Source: Dolichospermum compactum NIES-806 (GTDB taxonomy: Bacteria; Cyanobacteriota; Cyanobacteriia; Cyanobacteriales; Nostocaceae). Taken from it: DNA of 64,000 bases. The notes below the pieces were generated by a model. It did not search any database and had not been told where the DNA came from. It saw only the letters and a program-made list of their open reading frames with translations. The stretch is from contig NZ_AP018316.1 of NCBI RefSeq assembly GCF_002368115.1, positions 148,890-212,889 of the forward strand, written 5' to 3'. The position numbers were made by a program, and so were the translations under genes. Shown here piece after piece: positions 26,045-35,129 of this stretch. The first letter of the stretch is position 1. Every line of letters begins with the position of its first letter.

Positions 26045-27205
26045 ATGGAAACAAATAAACTCAATAATCAACAGATGGAATTGCTAGATCAAGAAGATGA
26101 TGATGAAAATGAGTTTAAATTTGAAGATGATGATGATGAAAATTTAGAACCATTTGATCCGACTAAAATTAGGGTTAAAACTAAACCGATGACAATGGAT
26201 CTGCTTCTTAAAAGAATTAAGCATGATGAAATTGATTTAGCTCCTGATTTTCAGCGTCAGGCAGATATTTGGACAAATATAGCAAAAAGCCGTTTAATCG
26301 AGTCTCTTTTAATTCGGATTCCACTTCCAGCATTTTATATAGATGCAACAGATGATGATAAATGGATTATTATAGATGGTTTACAAAGAATCAGCACATT
26401 TAAAGAGTTTCTTCTTAATAAAGAAGAAGATAAAAATACGAAGAATAAACCGCTTAAATTAACTGGATTACAATTTCTTAAAGATTTAGAAAATAAAAAA
26501 TATGATGATTTACCTCGTCATTATCAAAGACGAATAGATGAAACAGAATTAACAGTTTATTTAATTGAACCCGGAACTCCTGATGAAGTTAAATATAATA
26601 TTTTTCAAAGAATTAATACGGGTGGATTACCTCTTAATAATCAAGAACTCCGCCAAGCTATGAATCCTGGTAAACCGATACAAATTCTCAAAAACCTTGC
26701 TAATTTACCAGAATTTAAAAGAGTAATAAATCTAAGCAAAAAGAAAAAACAACGTATGGATGATCATGAATTTGTATTGGGTTTTATTGCTTTTATTTTA
26801 ACCAGTTATAAAGATTATCCAGTAAATAAAGGTCGCAACTATTTTTTACATGAAACTATGAAAAGATTAAACAAAATAGACTCTAATTTGATAAAAACAA
26901 TAGAAAATCAGTTTACTATTGCAATGCAAGCAGCTTATAATATTTTTGAAAATGCTGCTTTTCGGAAATATTTAAGCTCTCCTGTAAATAAATCTCTTTT
27001 TGAGGCTTGGTCAGTAACATTAAGTCAATTAAATCCAGAACAAATTGAAATATTAATCAAAAATAAAGAAATATTAAAAGAAAAATTTATACAAAAGATG
27101 AAAGAGGATTCTAATTTTCTTAAATCTGTGTCTCAAGTTTCTAGTAAAGTTCAATATCGGTTTGAACAAATTGATCAAATAGTTCAAGAGGTTTTATCAT
27201 GTTAA
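26045..27205 (+). CDS. DUF262 (GmrS-like/ParB-like) protein, first gene of a three-gene cassette
   Basis: A 386-aa protein from ATG 26045; a TTG nine bases earlier is an alternative start, and AGGAG lies upstream. The first ~38 residues are strongly acidic (QEDDDENEFKFEDDDDENLEPFD). A DUF262 domain follows: APDFQRQADIW (~66-76), IIIDGLQRISTF (~108-119, the ParB-like D-G-x-Q-R motif) and FQRINTGG (~187-194). DUF262 acts as a DNA-modification or nucleotide sensor/NTPase in GmrSD, SspE and BrxU systems. No HNH (DUF1524) half is present, so any nuclease must come from a partner. The stop overlaps the next gene by 7 bp. Confidence 0.85.
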   Translation: METNKLNNQQMELLDQEDDDENEFKFEDDDDENLEPFDPTKIRVKTKPMTMDLLLKRIKHDEIDLAPDFQRQADIWTNIAKSRLIESLLIRIPLPAFYIDATDDDKWIIIDGLQRISTFKEFLLNKEEDKNTKNKPLKLTGLQFLKDLENKKYDDLPRHYQRRIDETELTVYLIEPGTPDEVKYNIFQRINTGGLPLNNQELRQAMNPGKPIQILKNLANLPEFKRVINLSKKKKQRMDDHEFVLGFIAFILTSYKDYPVNKGRNYFLHETMKRLNKIDSNLIKTIENQFTIAMQAAYNIFENAAFRKYLSSPVNKSLFEAWSVTLSQLNPEQIEILIKNKEILKEKFIQKMKEDSNFLKSVSQVSSKVQYRFEQIDQIVQEVLSC

Positions 27206-28296
27206 GTTCTTTGACTTTAAAAAATTTTAAACCATTTGAAAATCAGTCTTTTTCTTTAAAGCCATTAACATTACTTTCTGGATTAAATAGCACTGGTAAA
27301 TCTTCTTTACTGCAATCTTTATTACTACTTCGTCAATCTTCTCAACAAAATTTATTAGATAATGTAGGTTTAGCACTAAATGGTGATTTAGTTTCTATAG
27401 GTACAGCCCAAGATGCTCTATTTAAGAGAGCAAAAGAAGATTCAATGACTTTGGAAATTGTGATGGATAATACCATTCAAGGTACTTGGGTTTTTGATTA
27501 TGATCGTCCATCAGATGTAATGCAAATATCTTCATTGTCAAATATTGATGAAAAAATTTATAATTCAAGTCTTTTTACCGATAAATTTCATTATTTAAAA
27601 GCAGAAAGAATAGCACCTAGAAATTATTTCCAAATGTCTGATTTTCAAGTCAGACAACATCAACAGGTTGGAAGTCAAGGTGAATTTACTGCTCATTTTT
27701 TGTTTATAAATGAAGGTAAAATAATTCCAAATAGTGAACTATCACATGAATCAATAAAGTCTCATCAGTTAGGAAATCAAGTAGAAGCTTGGCTTGGCGA
27801 AATTAGTCCTGGAACAGGAATTGATATAGAATTACATTCAGCAATGGATGTAGTAAATTTACAGTATTATTATGAAGATAACAATTCCTATCGTTCAACT
27901 AACGTAGGTTTTGGAATTACCTACACTTTACCAATTATTGTCGCTATATTATCTGCTACTTCAGACACATTGATTTTGTTAGAGAACCCAGAAGCTCATC
28001 TTCATCCTAGAGGACAATCTAAGATGGGAGAATTAATTGCTTTAGCAGCAAGTTGTGGTATTCAAATAATCTTAGAAACTCATAGCGATCATGTTCTCAA
28101 TGGTATTCGTAAAGCAGTAAAATATAAGAAACTTGATGCTGAAAAAGTGCAAATTAACTACTTTGAAAGATATCTACAAAAAGGACAACCAATAACAGAG
28201 ATCATTACACCTCGAATTTATCCAGATGGAGGAATTGATAAATGGCCGGATGGTTTTTTTGATCAAGCTGAAAAGGATTTAATGGAGTTATTATAA
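27199..28296 (+). CDS. AAA ATPase of the SMC/OLD-like class with DUF3696-type C-terminus
   Basis: A 365-aa ABC-type ATPase related to the OLD/PtuA ATPases. It has LTLKNFKPFENQ at the N-terminus, Walker A GLNSTGKSS (~28-36), a LLLLRQSS linker, Walker B DTLILLENPEAHLHP (~257-270) and the His switch ETHSDH (~293-298). The last ~60 residues include RIYPDGGIDKWPDGFFDQ, the ending typical of DUF3696 proteins. No TOPRIM nuclease domain is attached. It overlaps the DUF262 gene and is followed directly by the 261-aa gene (stop at 28294-28296, next ATG at 28297), so the three are one translational unit. Confidence 0.88.
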   Translation: MLSSLTLKNFKPFENQSFSLKPLTLLSGLNSTGKSSLLQSLLLLRQSSQQNLLDNVGLALNGDLVSIGTAQDALFKRAKEDSMTLEIVMDNTIQGTWVFDYDRPSDVMQISSLSNIDEKIYNSSLFTDKFHYLKAERIAPRNYFQMSDFQVRQHQQVGSQGEFTAHFLFINEGKIIPNSELSHESIKSHQLGNQVEAWLGEISPGTGIDIELHSAMDVVNLQYYYEDNNSYRSTNVGFGITYTLPIIVAILSATSDTLILLENPEAHLHPRGQSKMGELIALAASCGIQIILETHSDHVLNGIRKAVKYKKLDAEKVQINYFERYLQKGQPITEIITPRIYPDGGIDKWPDGFFDQAEKDLMELL

Positions 28297-29082
28297 ATGC
28301 ACTTTTTGATTAATGAGCTTTCTTTTATTGGACAAGCTGCAAATGATTATGAAGCTGATGAATTAATAAAAAATATTTTAGAAATCATTCAAGAAATCAG
28401 TGTGATTCAAAATGGTGATCCCATCCAAACTCATAGTAGTTTTGCTTCTCAAAAATTATCTGCAAATTTAACAGTACATGAATGGATTTTAACCACAATT
28501 AAATCCAAAAAATCTGAGCAGCAAAAAATCGCAATGATTTTACTGAGACTTTTAAGTAAAGGTCCTTTTATAGATTTACAAAATTTAATAGATGATTGTC
28601 AATGTTTTTATCAAAAAAAATGTGTTTCATCAACTTCATTGTCTGGTGCTGCTCAACTTCAAGGAATATTAATTAGTTTACAAAACAATCCTGATTTTAT
28701 TCAAGAAAATATTGAAGTTGAATTTCAAGAAGATACAAGTTCTCTAGAAAATAGAAGCATAAAAAATTTAACTGAAATTAAACAAGCTAGAAAAATATGT
28801 CCTCGTTATAAACTTCATTCTAAACATGATCCTAAAGGATATTGGGAAAATGCTACTCCTATGAATTTAACAGATAAAGAAGCTCAAAAAGTTTTAAATA
28901 TTTCTGTGGGGAATAGTAATGAAAATAGTGAAAAACGTTATGGATTTCATAAAGAAACAGATCAATTCTATGTGTTTCATTCAGATAATACTTTTGATGA
29001 ACAGGGTTATCCTACCTATCATGGATTTCCGATTACTGAAAATCAAGTTCCTCATAAAATACTAATTAAAATAAAGAGATAA
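28297..29082 (+). CDS. Unknown protein, third gene of the DUF262/ATPase cassette
   Basis: A 261-aa protein with no family I recognise. Residues ~1-150 are helical, with a cluster of Cys (DDCQCFYQKKC) and SSTSLSGAAQLQGILISL. After an acidic linker (EVEFQEDTSSLE) there is a distinct C-terminal domain (~165-261) rich in His, Lys and aromatic residues: CPRYKLHSKHDPKGYW, RYGFHKETDQFYVFHSDN, YPTYHGFPI. The charged/aromatic C-terminal module resembles a small nuclease or toxin domain in style only. By position it is the candidate effector. Its TAATG stop overlaps the coaBC start. Confidence 0.7.
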   Translation: MHFLINELSFIGQAANDYEADELIKNILEIIQEISVIQNGDPIQTHSSFASQKLSANLTVHEWILTTIKSKKSEQQKIAMILLRLLSKGPFIDLQNLIDDCQCFYQKKCVSSTSLSGAAQLQGILISLQNNPDFIQENIEVEFQEDTSSLENRSIKNLTEIKQARKICPRYKLHSKHDPKGYWENATPMNLTDKEAQKVLNISVGNSNENSEKRYGFHKETDQFYVFHSDNTFDEQGYPTYHGFPITENQVPHKILIKIKR

Positions 29083-30314
29083 TGCCATCATCTATAAATC
29101 CCCAATCAAAAAGAGTCCTAATTGCTATAGGCGGTGGTATCGCCGCCTATAAAGTTTGTGAATTGGTTTCTACACTGTTTAAGTCTGGGCTAGAAGTGCG
29201 AGTTATTCTCACTAAATCTGCTCAAAAATTTATTACTCCTTTAACTTTAGCCACTCTATCCCGTCATCAAGCTTATATAGATGATGATTTTTGGCAACCA
29301 ATTTATGCTCGTCCATTACATATTGAGTTGGGTGAATGGGCTGATTTGATTGTGATTGCGCCTTTAACTGCTAATACTTTAGCTAAGTTAGCTTATGGTA
29401 TGGCAGATAATTTACTAACAAATACAGTCCTCGCTTCTACCCGTCCCGTATTGTTAGCACCAGCCATGAACACAGATATGTGGGAACAGGTGGCGGTACA
29501 AAGAAATTGGCGGCAGCTATTGACAGATAGTAGATTTTATGGTATGGAAACTGGTTCTGGTTTATTGGCGTGCGATCGCATTGGTGCTGGTAGAATGGCA
29601 GAAGCGGCAGAAATATTTGTTTATATTCAATCTTTATTACACACCCAAGGAAACAGAGATTTAGCTGGGAAGCAGGTTTTAATCAGTGCTGGGGGAACGC
29701 GAGAATATTTAGATCCGGTACGATTTATTGGCAATCCCTCAACTGGTAAAATGGGTTTAGCATTGGCACAGGCAGCACTGCACAGAGGCGCAAAAGTAAT
29801 ATTAGTCCATTGTCCGGCGAGTTGGAATGTACCTTTGGGAGTAGAAGCAATTGCGGTTGTCAGTGCGGAGGAAATGCAGCAGGTGATGTTCAACCATTTA
29901 GCCAATGCAGATATCATTATCATGTCAGCCGCAGTTGCAGATGTAAAGCCTAGAGATTATAGTAGCGAAAAATTGCCCAAGCGATCGCTTCCTGAAAATC
30001 TTCCTCTGACAGCAGTACCGGATATTGTCGCTGAACTGGGAAAACGCAAACAACCCCATCAATATTTAATTGGTTTTGCAGCACAAACTGGGGATATTAT
30101 TACTCCAGCGAAAGAGAAATTGCAAAGAAAGAAATTAGATGCAATTGTAGCGAATCCTATTGATAAAGTTGATAGTGGTTTTGGGAGTGATCATAATCAA
30201 GCTGTGTTTTTAGATAAGCAAGGAAGAGAGGTAGAAATTCCAGCTTGTTCTAAGTTAGAAATGGCGCATTATTTGTTTGATTTTTTTAAGCAAAACCCAC
30301 TTGCATGGGTTTGA
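29082..30314 (+). CDS. coaBC: Phosphopantothenoylcysteine decarboxylase / phosphopantothenate-cysteine ligase
   Basis: The bifunctional coenzyme A biosynthesis enzyme (Dfp), 410 aa. The N-terminal flavoprotein decarboxylase (CoaC) has IGGGIAAYKVCEL, the substrate His in RPLHIELGEWAD, APLTANTLAKLAYGMADNLL-type and PAMNTDMWE motifs. The C-terminal CoaB ligase begins near residue 195 (KQVLISAGGTREYLDPVRFI) and continues with the synthetase KLQRKKLDAIVANPI motif. The ATG sits inside the stop of the preceding gene (TAATG), so it is translationally coupled to a defence-like cassette rather than to a housekeeping partner. The gene itself is complete. Confidence 0.96.
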   Translation: MPSSINPQSKRVLIAIGGGIAAYKVCELVSTLFKSGLEVRVILTKSAQKFITPLTLATLSRHQAYIDDDFWQPIYARPLHIELGEWADLIVIAPLTANTLAKLAYGMADNLLTNTVLASTRPVLLAPAMNTDMWEQVAVQRNWRQLLTDSRFYGMETGSGLLACDRIGAGRMAEAAEIFVYIQSLLHTQGNRDLAGKQVLISAGGTREYLDPVRFIGNPSTGKMGLALAQAALHRGAKVILVHCPASWNVPLGVEAIAVVSAEEMQQVMFNHLANADIIIMSAAVADVKPRDYSSEKLPKRSLPENLPLTAVPDIVAELGKRKQPHQYLIGFAAQTGDIITPAKEKLQRKKLDAIVANPIDKVDSGFGSDHNQAVFLDKQGREVEIPACSKLEMAHYLFDFFKQNPLAWV

Positions 30315-30363
30315 AATACTTAATTGTCAATTTCTTCTGGAATTTACCATAAATTACTCTGCC

Positions 30364-30479
30364 TAAGTAGGTTGGCGTTGAAAATTGTCGTTATAGCAAG
30401 GCAAGAGGTAAGATTGAAGAGGGTTTGGGCGATTTTACTTTTCTTTACACAGATTGGTTTTATTGTGTTCACCTACTTA
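30364..30479. repeat. Repeat family B, copy 3 (116 bp)
   Basis: It begins TAAGTAGGTTGGCGTTGAAA and ends CACCTACTTA. Interior blocks (AAATTGTCGTT, GCGATTTTACTTTTCTTTACA) match the copy at 24576-24705. It sits just after coaBC. Confidence 0.75.
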
Positions 30480-30532
30480 TGATAGGATATAGAAGATGAT
30501 TTTATACCGTAGAAATCTCTAAATATAAAAAT

Positions 30533-31225
30533 ATGAATCAAACTACAAATAATAGTCAAAATGAATTGCTTTCAGAAGCAGAAACAAACATACCAAAAGA
30601 TTTACCAGAACTAGAAAGATATTTACAAAATTATTCTCATGATGATCAGGCTATTAAAACTATCCAACAATTTTCTAAAAATCTCAAGAAGACAAAATAT
30701 CGTCAAGATGTATTTAATCAGGCACTTATTCGTGAGCCAATTTATTATCAGGATGTTGTTGCAAGGGGTTTGGCAGATCCAGAAAAAGACTCCTTTACAC
30801 TTTTACAAGGTGACATCGTAAGTACAAATGCAGCTTACTTTCTAGGAGAGCGTATTGAAAATACCAAGTTTGCAATAGCTAGTTCTACTTGCGATCTCGT
30901 GAAAGATAGACGCAAATATGCAGCATTACTGCGCGTTCAACCCATAAGTAATCAAAATTCAGAAGCCAAAACAACTCTTTCGCAATTGTTACAGTTTACA
31001 TCCACACAGCGGATGTATCTTCCACCCTTTGCGGATGATTCATCTGATATAGTTGGAAATTCATTACTATTTGATGGAATAGTACAAATACATTTAGATG
31101 ATTTGTTGTTAGCGCAACGACACGCAAGTTTAAGTCTAGTAGGATGGCGTATTTTTGGCTCAATGGTTCGCTCAATTCTAGTTCGTGCTGGTGAAGATGA
31201 AGTAAAAATGCGGTCATCTATATAG
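30533..31225 (+). CDS. Hypothetical soluble protein
   Basis: A 230-aa protein with no recognised family. The N-terminal ~60 residues are polar and helical (LPELERYLQNYSHDDQAIKTI). The C-terminal ~150 residues have alternating strands, including FTLLQGDIVSTNAAYFLG and FAIASSTCDLVKDRRKYAALLRVQPI, then FDGIVQIHLDDLLLAQRHASLSLVGWRIFG. The S-T-C-D-L motif and LLRVQP look like a conserved core. It is convergent with the 31303-31740 gene, and a shared hairpin terminator lies between them. Confidence 0.65.
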   Translation: MNQTTNNSQNELLSEAETNIPKDLPELERYLQNYSHDDQAIKTIQQFSKNLKKTKYRQDVFNQALIREPIYYQDVVARGLADPEKDSFTLLQGDIVSTNAAYFLGERIENTKFAIASSTCDLVKDRRKYAALLRVQPISNQNSEAKTTLSQLLQFTSTQRMYLPPFADDSSDIVGNSLLFDGIVQIHLDDLLLAQRHASLSLVGWRIFGSMVRSILVRAGEDEVKMRSSI

Positions 31226-31230
31226 TAATA

Positions 31231-31269
31231 ATATTAGGGTCATTGATAACTTGATAACGACCCTAATAT
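31231..31269. terminator. Bidirectional hairpin between two convergent hypothetical genes
   Basis: ATATTAGGGTC (31231-31241) is perfectly complementary to GACCCTAATAT (31259-31269), with a 17-nt loop that can pair further. Confidence 0.7.
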
Positions 31270-31302
31270 CTATCAATGAGAATTGTACTCATGAGTAAAC
31301 CT

Positions 31303-31740
31303 CTAATAATTAAGAGGTCTTTTAATTGTAGTAGGATCGAGATTTACTTCATCATCCTCATCTACATCTATACCATCTTCTGGCATTAAAGGCTCGAAAC
31401 TATTACGAGTAGGAAGTTCAGGTAAACCTCCTAACATAGCAATTGCTTCTATTAATAAATCAATGCTCTCAACATCACGATGTTTTTGTACAACACGCAC
31501 AGAGTGAGATATTACACGCAACCCTCCGCGCAAACGATCAACATCACGAGCTAAACCTAATAGACTTTGAAAATCCTGTTCTTCAAGAATGCGGTATTGT
31601 CCAGTTTTAGTATTTAATGTGGCAACTGTCCCACTTTTTACAGATTCAAGAGCTTTTCCACCTTCTGTGCGAAACTTTTCAAAGGATGGCCAATTAGGAC
31701 CATTTTGCAAATTAAGTGATTTTTCTACTGTAATTGCCAT
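31303..31740 (-). CDS. Hypothetical protein
   Basis: A 145-aa protein from ATG 31740 (MAITVEKSLNLQNGPNW); the five-codon longer reading from 31755 lacks support. It shows TVATLNTKTGQYRILEEQDFQSLLGLARDVDRLRGGL-type segments followed by an amphipathic helix (ESIDLLIEAIAMLGGL). The tail is acidic and disordered (EDGIDVDEDDEVN). There are no membrane segments. The size and acidic tail would suit a partner or antitoxin-like protein, but nothing in the sequence proves it. Convergent with the 230-aa gene. Confidence 0.6.
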   Translation of the reverse strand: MAITVEKSLNLQNGPNWPSFEKFRTEGGKALESVKSGTVATLNTKTGQYRILEEQDFQSLLGLARDVDRLRGGLRVISHSVRVVQKHRDVESIDLLIEAIAMLGGLPELPTRNSFEPLMPEDGIDVDEDDEVNLDPTTIKRPLNY

Positions 31741-32000
31741 ATTTATATTTTCCACCCACTGTCTTTTCGTGTCGTCCCGATTCTAGCTTATTTTCTTTGG
31801 AAATACATTGGTATTTCGTTGTGTAACTGTGGGTCATAAATAAACACTATATTTGCGTAGACAAATCACACGCCATTTTTTTAAGCCCGGTTGTGCATTT
31901 TTGTGAGACTTATAACGATGTAGTAGGTCAAGATTTAGAATGGTGCATTACATTACAAAGCATAATACAGTAAATTTAACAATCTAAAATAGTATAACCA

Positions 32001-33218
32001 ATGAAAAAAATATTTCTAAAATGGCAACGTCAAACTAGAAAACTGGGATTTTTAGCAGCTATGATGGCCGTGATTATGGTTGCTTTCCTCATACTATCAT
32101 TCCCCCTAAATGCTCAAATTCCTAAATCCACAGAATTACGGGGAGTATGGTTAACAAATATTGATAGTGACGTTTTATTTGAGAGTAACAGACTAAAACA
32201 AAGTTTACGAACATTACATCAACTCAACTTTAACACCGTTTATCCCGCCGTCTGGAATTGGGGATACACCCTTTATCCTAGCAAAATCGCCGCCAAAATC
32301 ATCGGTAAAGCAGTAGACCCCACCCCCGGACTGCAAAAGCGAGATATGCTCAAAGAAATAGTCAGCGAGGGACATAAACAAAATTTAACAGTCATTCCCT
32401 GGTTTGAATTTGGCTTCATGGCACCTGCTGATTCCCTTTTAGCAAAAAATCGTCCTACTTGGCTCACCAACCGCAGAGATGGCACAAAAATAGTCAAAGA
32501 AGGCATACATAACCGAGTTTGGTTAAATCCCTTTCGTCCCGAAGTGCAACAATTTATTCAAGATTTGATAGTAGAAATAGTCAAAAACTATGACATTGAT
32601 GGCATTCAATTTGATGACCATTTCGGCTTACCATCAGAACTAGGATATGATGCCTACACCACAGCATTATACAAAAAAGAACACCAAGGAAAACTTCCCC
32701 CCGCAGACTTCAAAAATCCAGAATGGGTAAATTGGCGAGCCAACAAAATCACCGATTTCATGAAGCGAGTATTTACAGCAATTAAAGCAAATAAAAAAGA
32801 TTGTATCGTTTCTGTCGCTCCTAATCCCCAGCGGTTTTCCTACGAATACTTCCTTGCCGATTGGCAAAAATGGGAAAGAATGGGAATAGTCGAAGACCTA
32901 GTTTTACAGATTTATCGCAATGATTTAAACGTCTTTATCAGCGAATTAGAATATCCCGAAGTCAAACAAGCCCAAACCCATATTCCCGTCAGCATCGGCA
33001 TTTTAAGTGGGTTAAAAAACCGTACAGTGCCAATGGCACAAATCAAAACCCAAATAGAAAAAGTACGAGAGAGAAAATTTGCTGGTATTTCCTTCTTCTT
33101 CTACGAAACCCTCTGGAACATGAGCCAAGAAAACCCCCAACAACGCCAACAAACATGGCAAAAAATCTTCCCCACACCCACAAATTACCCCAACCTATTA
33201 GCAAATTGGAAACCCTAG
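32001..33218 (+). CDS. Family 10-like (GHL10) secreted glycoside hydrolase
   Basis: A 405-aa protein with a signal anchor or signal peptide (LGFLAAMMAVIMVAFLILSFPLNAQ). A TIM-barrel of the GHL10/DUF187 family fills most of the rest: STELRGVWLTNIDSDVLF at the start, FNTVYPAVWNWGYTLYPS, VIPWFEFGFM, VWLNPFRPEVQQFI and the acidic active-site-like YDIDGIQFDDHFGLPSELGYD. It likely acts on peptidoglycan or envelope glycans outside the inner membrane; the substrate is not established for most members. Monocistronic; a TTCCCAGTC/GACTGGGAA hairpin follows. Confidence 0.9.
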   Translation: MKKIFLKWQRQTRKLGFLAAMMAVIMVAFLILSFPLNAQIPKSTELRGVWLTNIDSDVLFESNRLKQSLRTLHQLNFNTVYPAVWNWGYTLYPSKIAAKIIGKAVDPTPGLQKRDMLKEIVSEGHKQNLTVIPWFEFGFMAPADSLLAKNRPTWLTNRRDGTKIVKEGIHNRVWLNPFRPEVQQFIQDLIVEIVKNYDIDGIQFDDHFGLPSELGYDAYTTALYKKEHQGKLPPADFKNPEWVNWRANKITDFMKRVFTAIKANKKDCIVSVAPNPQRFSYEYFLADWQKWERMGIVEDLVLQIYRNDLNVFISELEYPEVKQAQTHIPVSIGILSGLKNRTVPMAQIKTQIEKVRERKFAGISFFFYETLWNMSQENPQQRQQTWQKIFPTPTNYPNLLANWKP

Positions 33219-33237
33219 AAAATTGGTAATAATCTCG

Positions 33238-33258
33238 TTCCCAGTCTCCGACTGGGAA
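33238..33258. terminator. Hairpin between the GHL10 and GT39-like genes
   Basis: TTCCCAGTC (33238-33246) pairs with GACTGGGAA (33250-33258) across a TCC loop; a second short stem GAGGC...GCCTC follows at ~33268. It is a common cyanobacterial palindromic repeat. It may serve as a terminator for both convergent genes although no T-run follows. Confidence 0.5.
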
Positions 33259-33326
33259 TGCTATTCAGAGGCTCTGCCTCTTGTTTCATTTAGAATATTG
33301 CCAGCACTCTAGATACTATCAGTTTA

Positions 33327-35051
33327 TTAACAACGGAAATGTTGATACTTGTAACCATTAACAGGTGGTAATAATTTATTATCAGCTACACATTTATTTA
33401 AACCTGTCTCTTTTTCAAAATTGACTAACCATACATCCAAAGGTTTAGATAAATTTTGAATAGTATTTTCCAAAATATTGAATTGTTTATCATCTTTATG
33501 AGGATGAATGAGTAAAAAAGATGGCTTAACTTGCCTATTATTAAACTTAAATTGCCAAGCAATGCCCATCATTTCTCCTGTTTCTGTTAAATTATGATGG
33601 ATAGTGACAATTAACGGCTGAGAAGTTGAATTTTCAGTAATAATGGGAACTAAAATATTCGGACGATAACTTTTTTGATAAGCTAAATTACAAACAACTG
33701 TCAGACTACTACAAAAACCCATTAACAAAATTATGACTACAGCTTGTTTACCCTTTATGCCAAACTTATGAAAATGGTCGGGATTTTGCCAAGAAAATGC
33801 CAAACTAGCACCTAATAAAACCATGACTGCTGGAAAGTAAACAAAGGCATATCTAGGTGCGCGTGTTAAGTCTGTACCAAATAAATAAGTAACTATAAAA
33901 AAGCATAAATTAACTCCTATAACCACACTAAGAAAAGCCTGAGTTATCTTAGTAGTAGCTAATTGTTTTTGGTAAAATTGTAATCCTCTCCATAAAATGG
34001 GAATTGCCCAAATTAAAAATACCAACATTAAAATCACGGAAATAATTACTACTTCTCGCTGTAATGCTTCCACAGGTAGTAAAGATATCATTGGTATCCA
34101 AGCAGCTAAAACTTGAAAGAGGGGGTTAATATATGAAAACCAATTTCCATCATTGATTTTTAACCATGAACTTAAATTTCCATATTCTCGATTTTGGTAG
34201 ATAGCTGGTAGCCAAACTAATATCCCTGCTAATGTTCCCCAAGTTACCAGAGAAATTCTTTGCCAAAAATGCAGAGGTAAGCTATTAAAAATAGATTTGA
34301 TAATATTTGATGTAGGATAATTTGAATTTGGTTGATTTTCCTTCCATAGTAACCACACAAAAATTACTATAGTTATAACTATAGATAAAAGAGTGAATAT
34401 AAAAAAATAATGTGTAGCAATACCCAAACTATTTACCCCTATCCAGAGGAGGATTAATAACAAAGATAAAGGTTGGCGTTTTAACGTTTGCTTAATCGCT
34501 ATTACCAAACAGGCTAAACTAGCAATTACCCATAAAATTCCTAAAGTGTAATGACGAGCTTCTTGAGCAAGAGAAATACCAAAAGGTGAAATAGCCATCA
34601 TTGTTGCTGCTAATTGTCCCACTATTTGAGAACAAAAACTAAACCTAGCTAATAGATAAGTACAAGGAATGGAAATCACTCCTAAAAAAGCTGAAAAAGA
34701 ACGTTCAGCAAATAATGAAACTAATCCACCTTCGCTAGAAAATAATTTCACCCATAGATGTGCTAGTACAAAATATAAAGGGGGGTGAGTATCTTCTGTA
34801 AGTAATGAATTTATTACATCACCAATGACTTTATCTTGATGAGGTTGTAGTGGTTGCAAGAGAGTATCAACAGAAATTATTTGATTTAAGGGTACTGTTT
34901 GAAAAGAATTACCTAAACTAAAAACTAAAGTGGCAAATTCATCTATCCACAGCGGTTTAGCTGTCAAGTTAGTAAAGCGCAAAATTACCCCAATTACTAT
35001 CCACAGCAATAAAAGTAGTAATTGAAAAGCGAAACCATTATTTTTATACAT
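33327..35051 (-). CDS. GT39-like polytopic membrane glycosyltransferase
   Basis: A 574-aa inner-membrane protein with about ten to twelve helices. The first periplasmic loop carries LTAKPLWIDEFATLVF, where the Asp-Glu pair after the first helix is the GT-C catalytic signature, and EDTHPPLYFVLAHLWVKLF is the second conserved loop. The family transfers sugars from polyprenyl-phosphate donors to proteins or lipids on the outer face of the membrane. The C-terminal ~110 residues (KSYRPNILVPIITENS...) form a soluble domain. It is followed upstream by the S2P gene on the same strand with 118 bp between. Acceptor unknown. Confidence 0.82.
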   Translation of the reverse strand: MYKNNGFAFQLLLLLLWIVIGVILRFTNLTAKPLWIDEFATLVFSLGNSFQTVPLNQIISVDTLLQPLQPHQDKVIGDVINSLLTEDTHPPLYFVLAHLWVKLFSSEGGLVSLFAERSFSAFLGVISIPCTYLLARFSFCSQIVGQLAATMMAISPFGISLAQEARHYTLGILWVIASLACLVIAIKQTLKRQPLSLLLILLWIGVNSLGIATHYFFIFTLLSIVITIVIFVWLLWKENQPNSNYPTSNIIKSIFNSLPLHFWQRISLVTWGTLAGILVWLPAIYQNREYGNLSSWLKINDGNWFSYINPLFQVLAAWIPMISLLPVEALQREVVIISVILMLVFLIWAIPILWRGLQFYQKQLATTKITQAFLSVVIGVNLCFFIVTYLFGTDLTRAPRYAFVYFPAVMVLLGASLAFSWQNPDHFHKFGIKGKQAVVIILLMGFCSSLTVVCNLAYQKSYRPNILVPIITENSTSQPLIVTIHHNLTETGEMMGIAWQFKFNNRQVKPSFLLIHPHKDDKQFNILENTIQNLSKPLDVWLVNFEKETGLNKCVADNKLLPPVNGYKYQHFRC

Positions 35052-35129
35052 GATTAATTGGAAAGGTTTTAAGTCAAGAAATATTCATAAAATATACCAT
35101 TCCTTGTCTTTTTTCCTCCCCCTGCTCCC

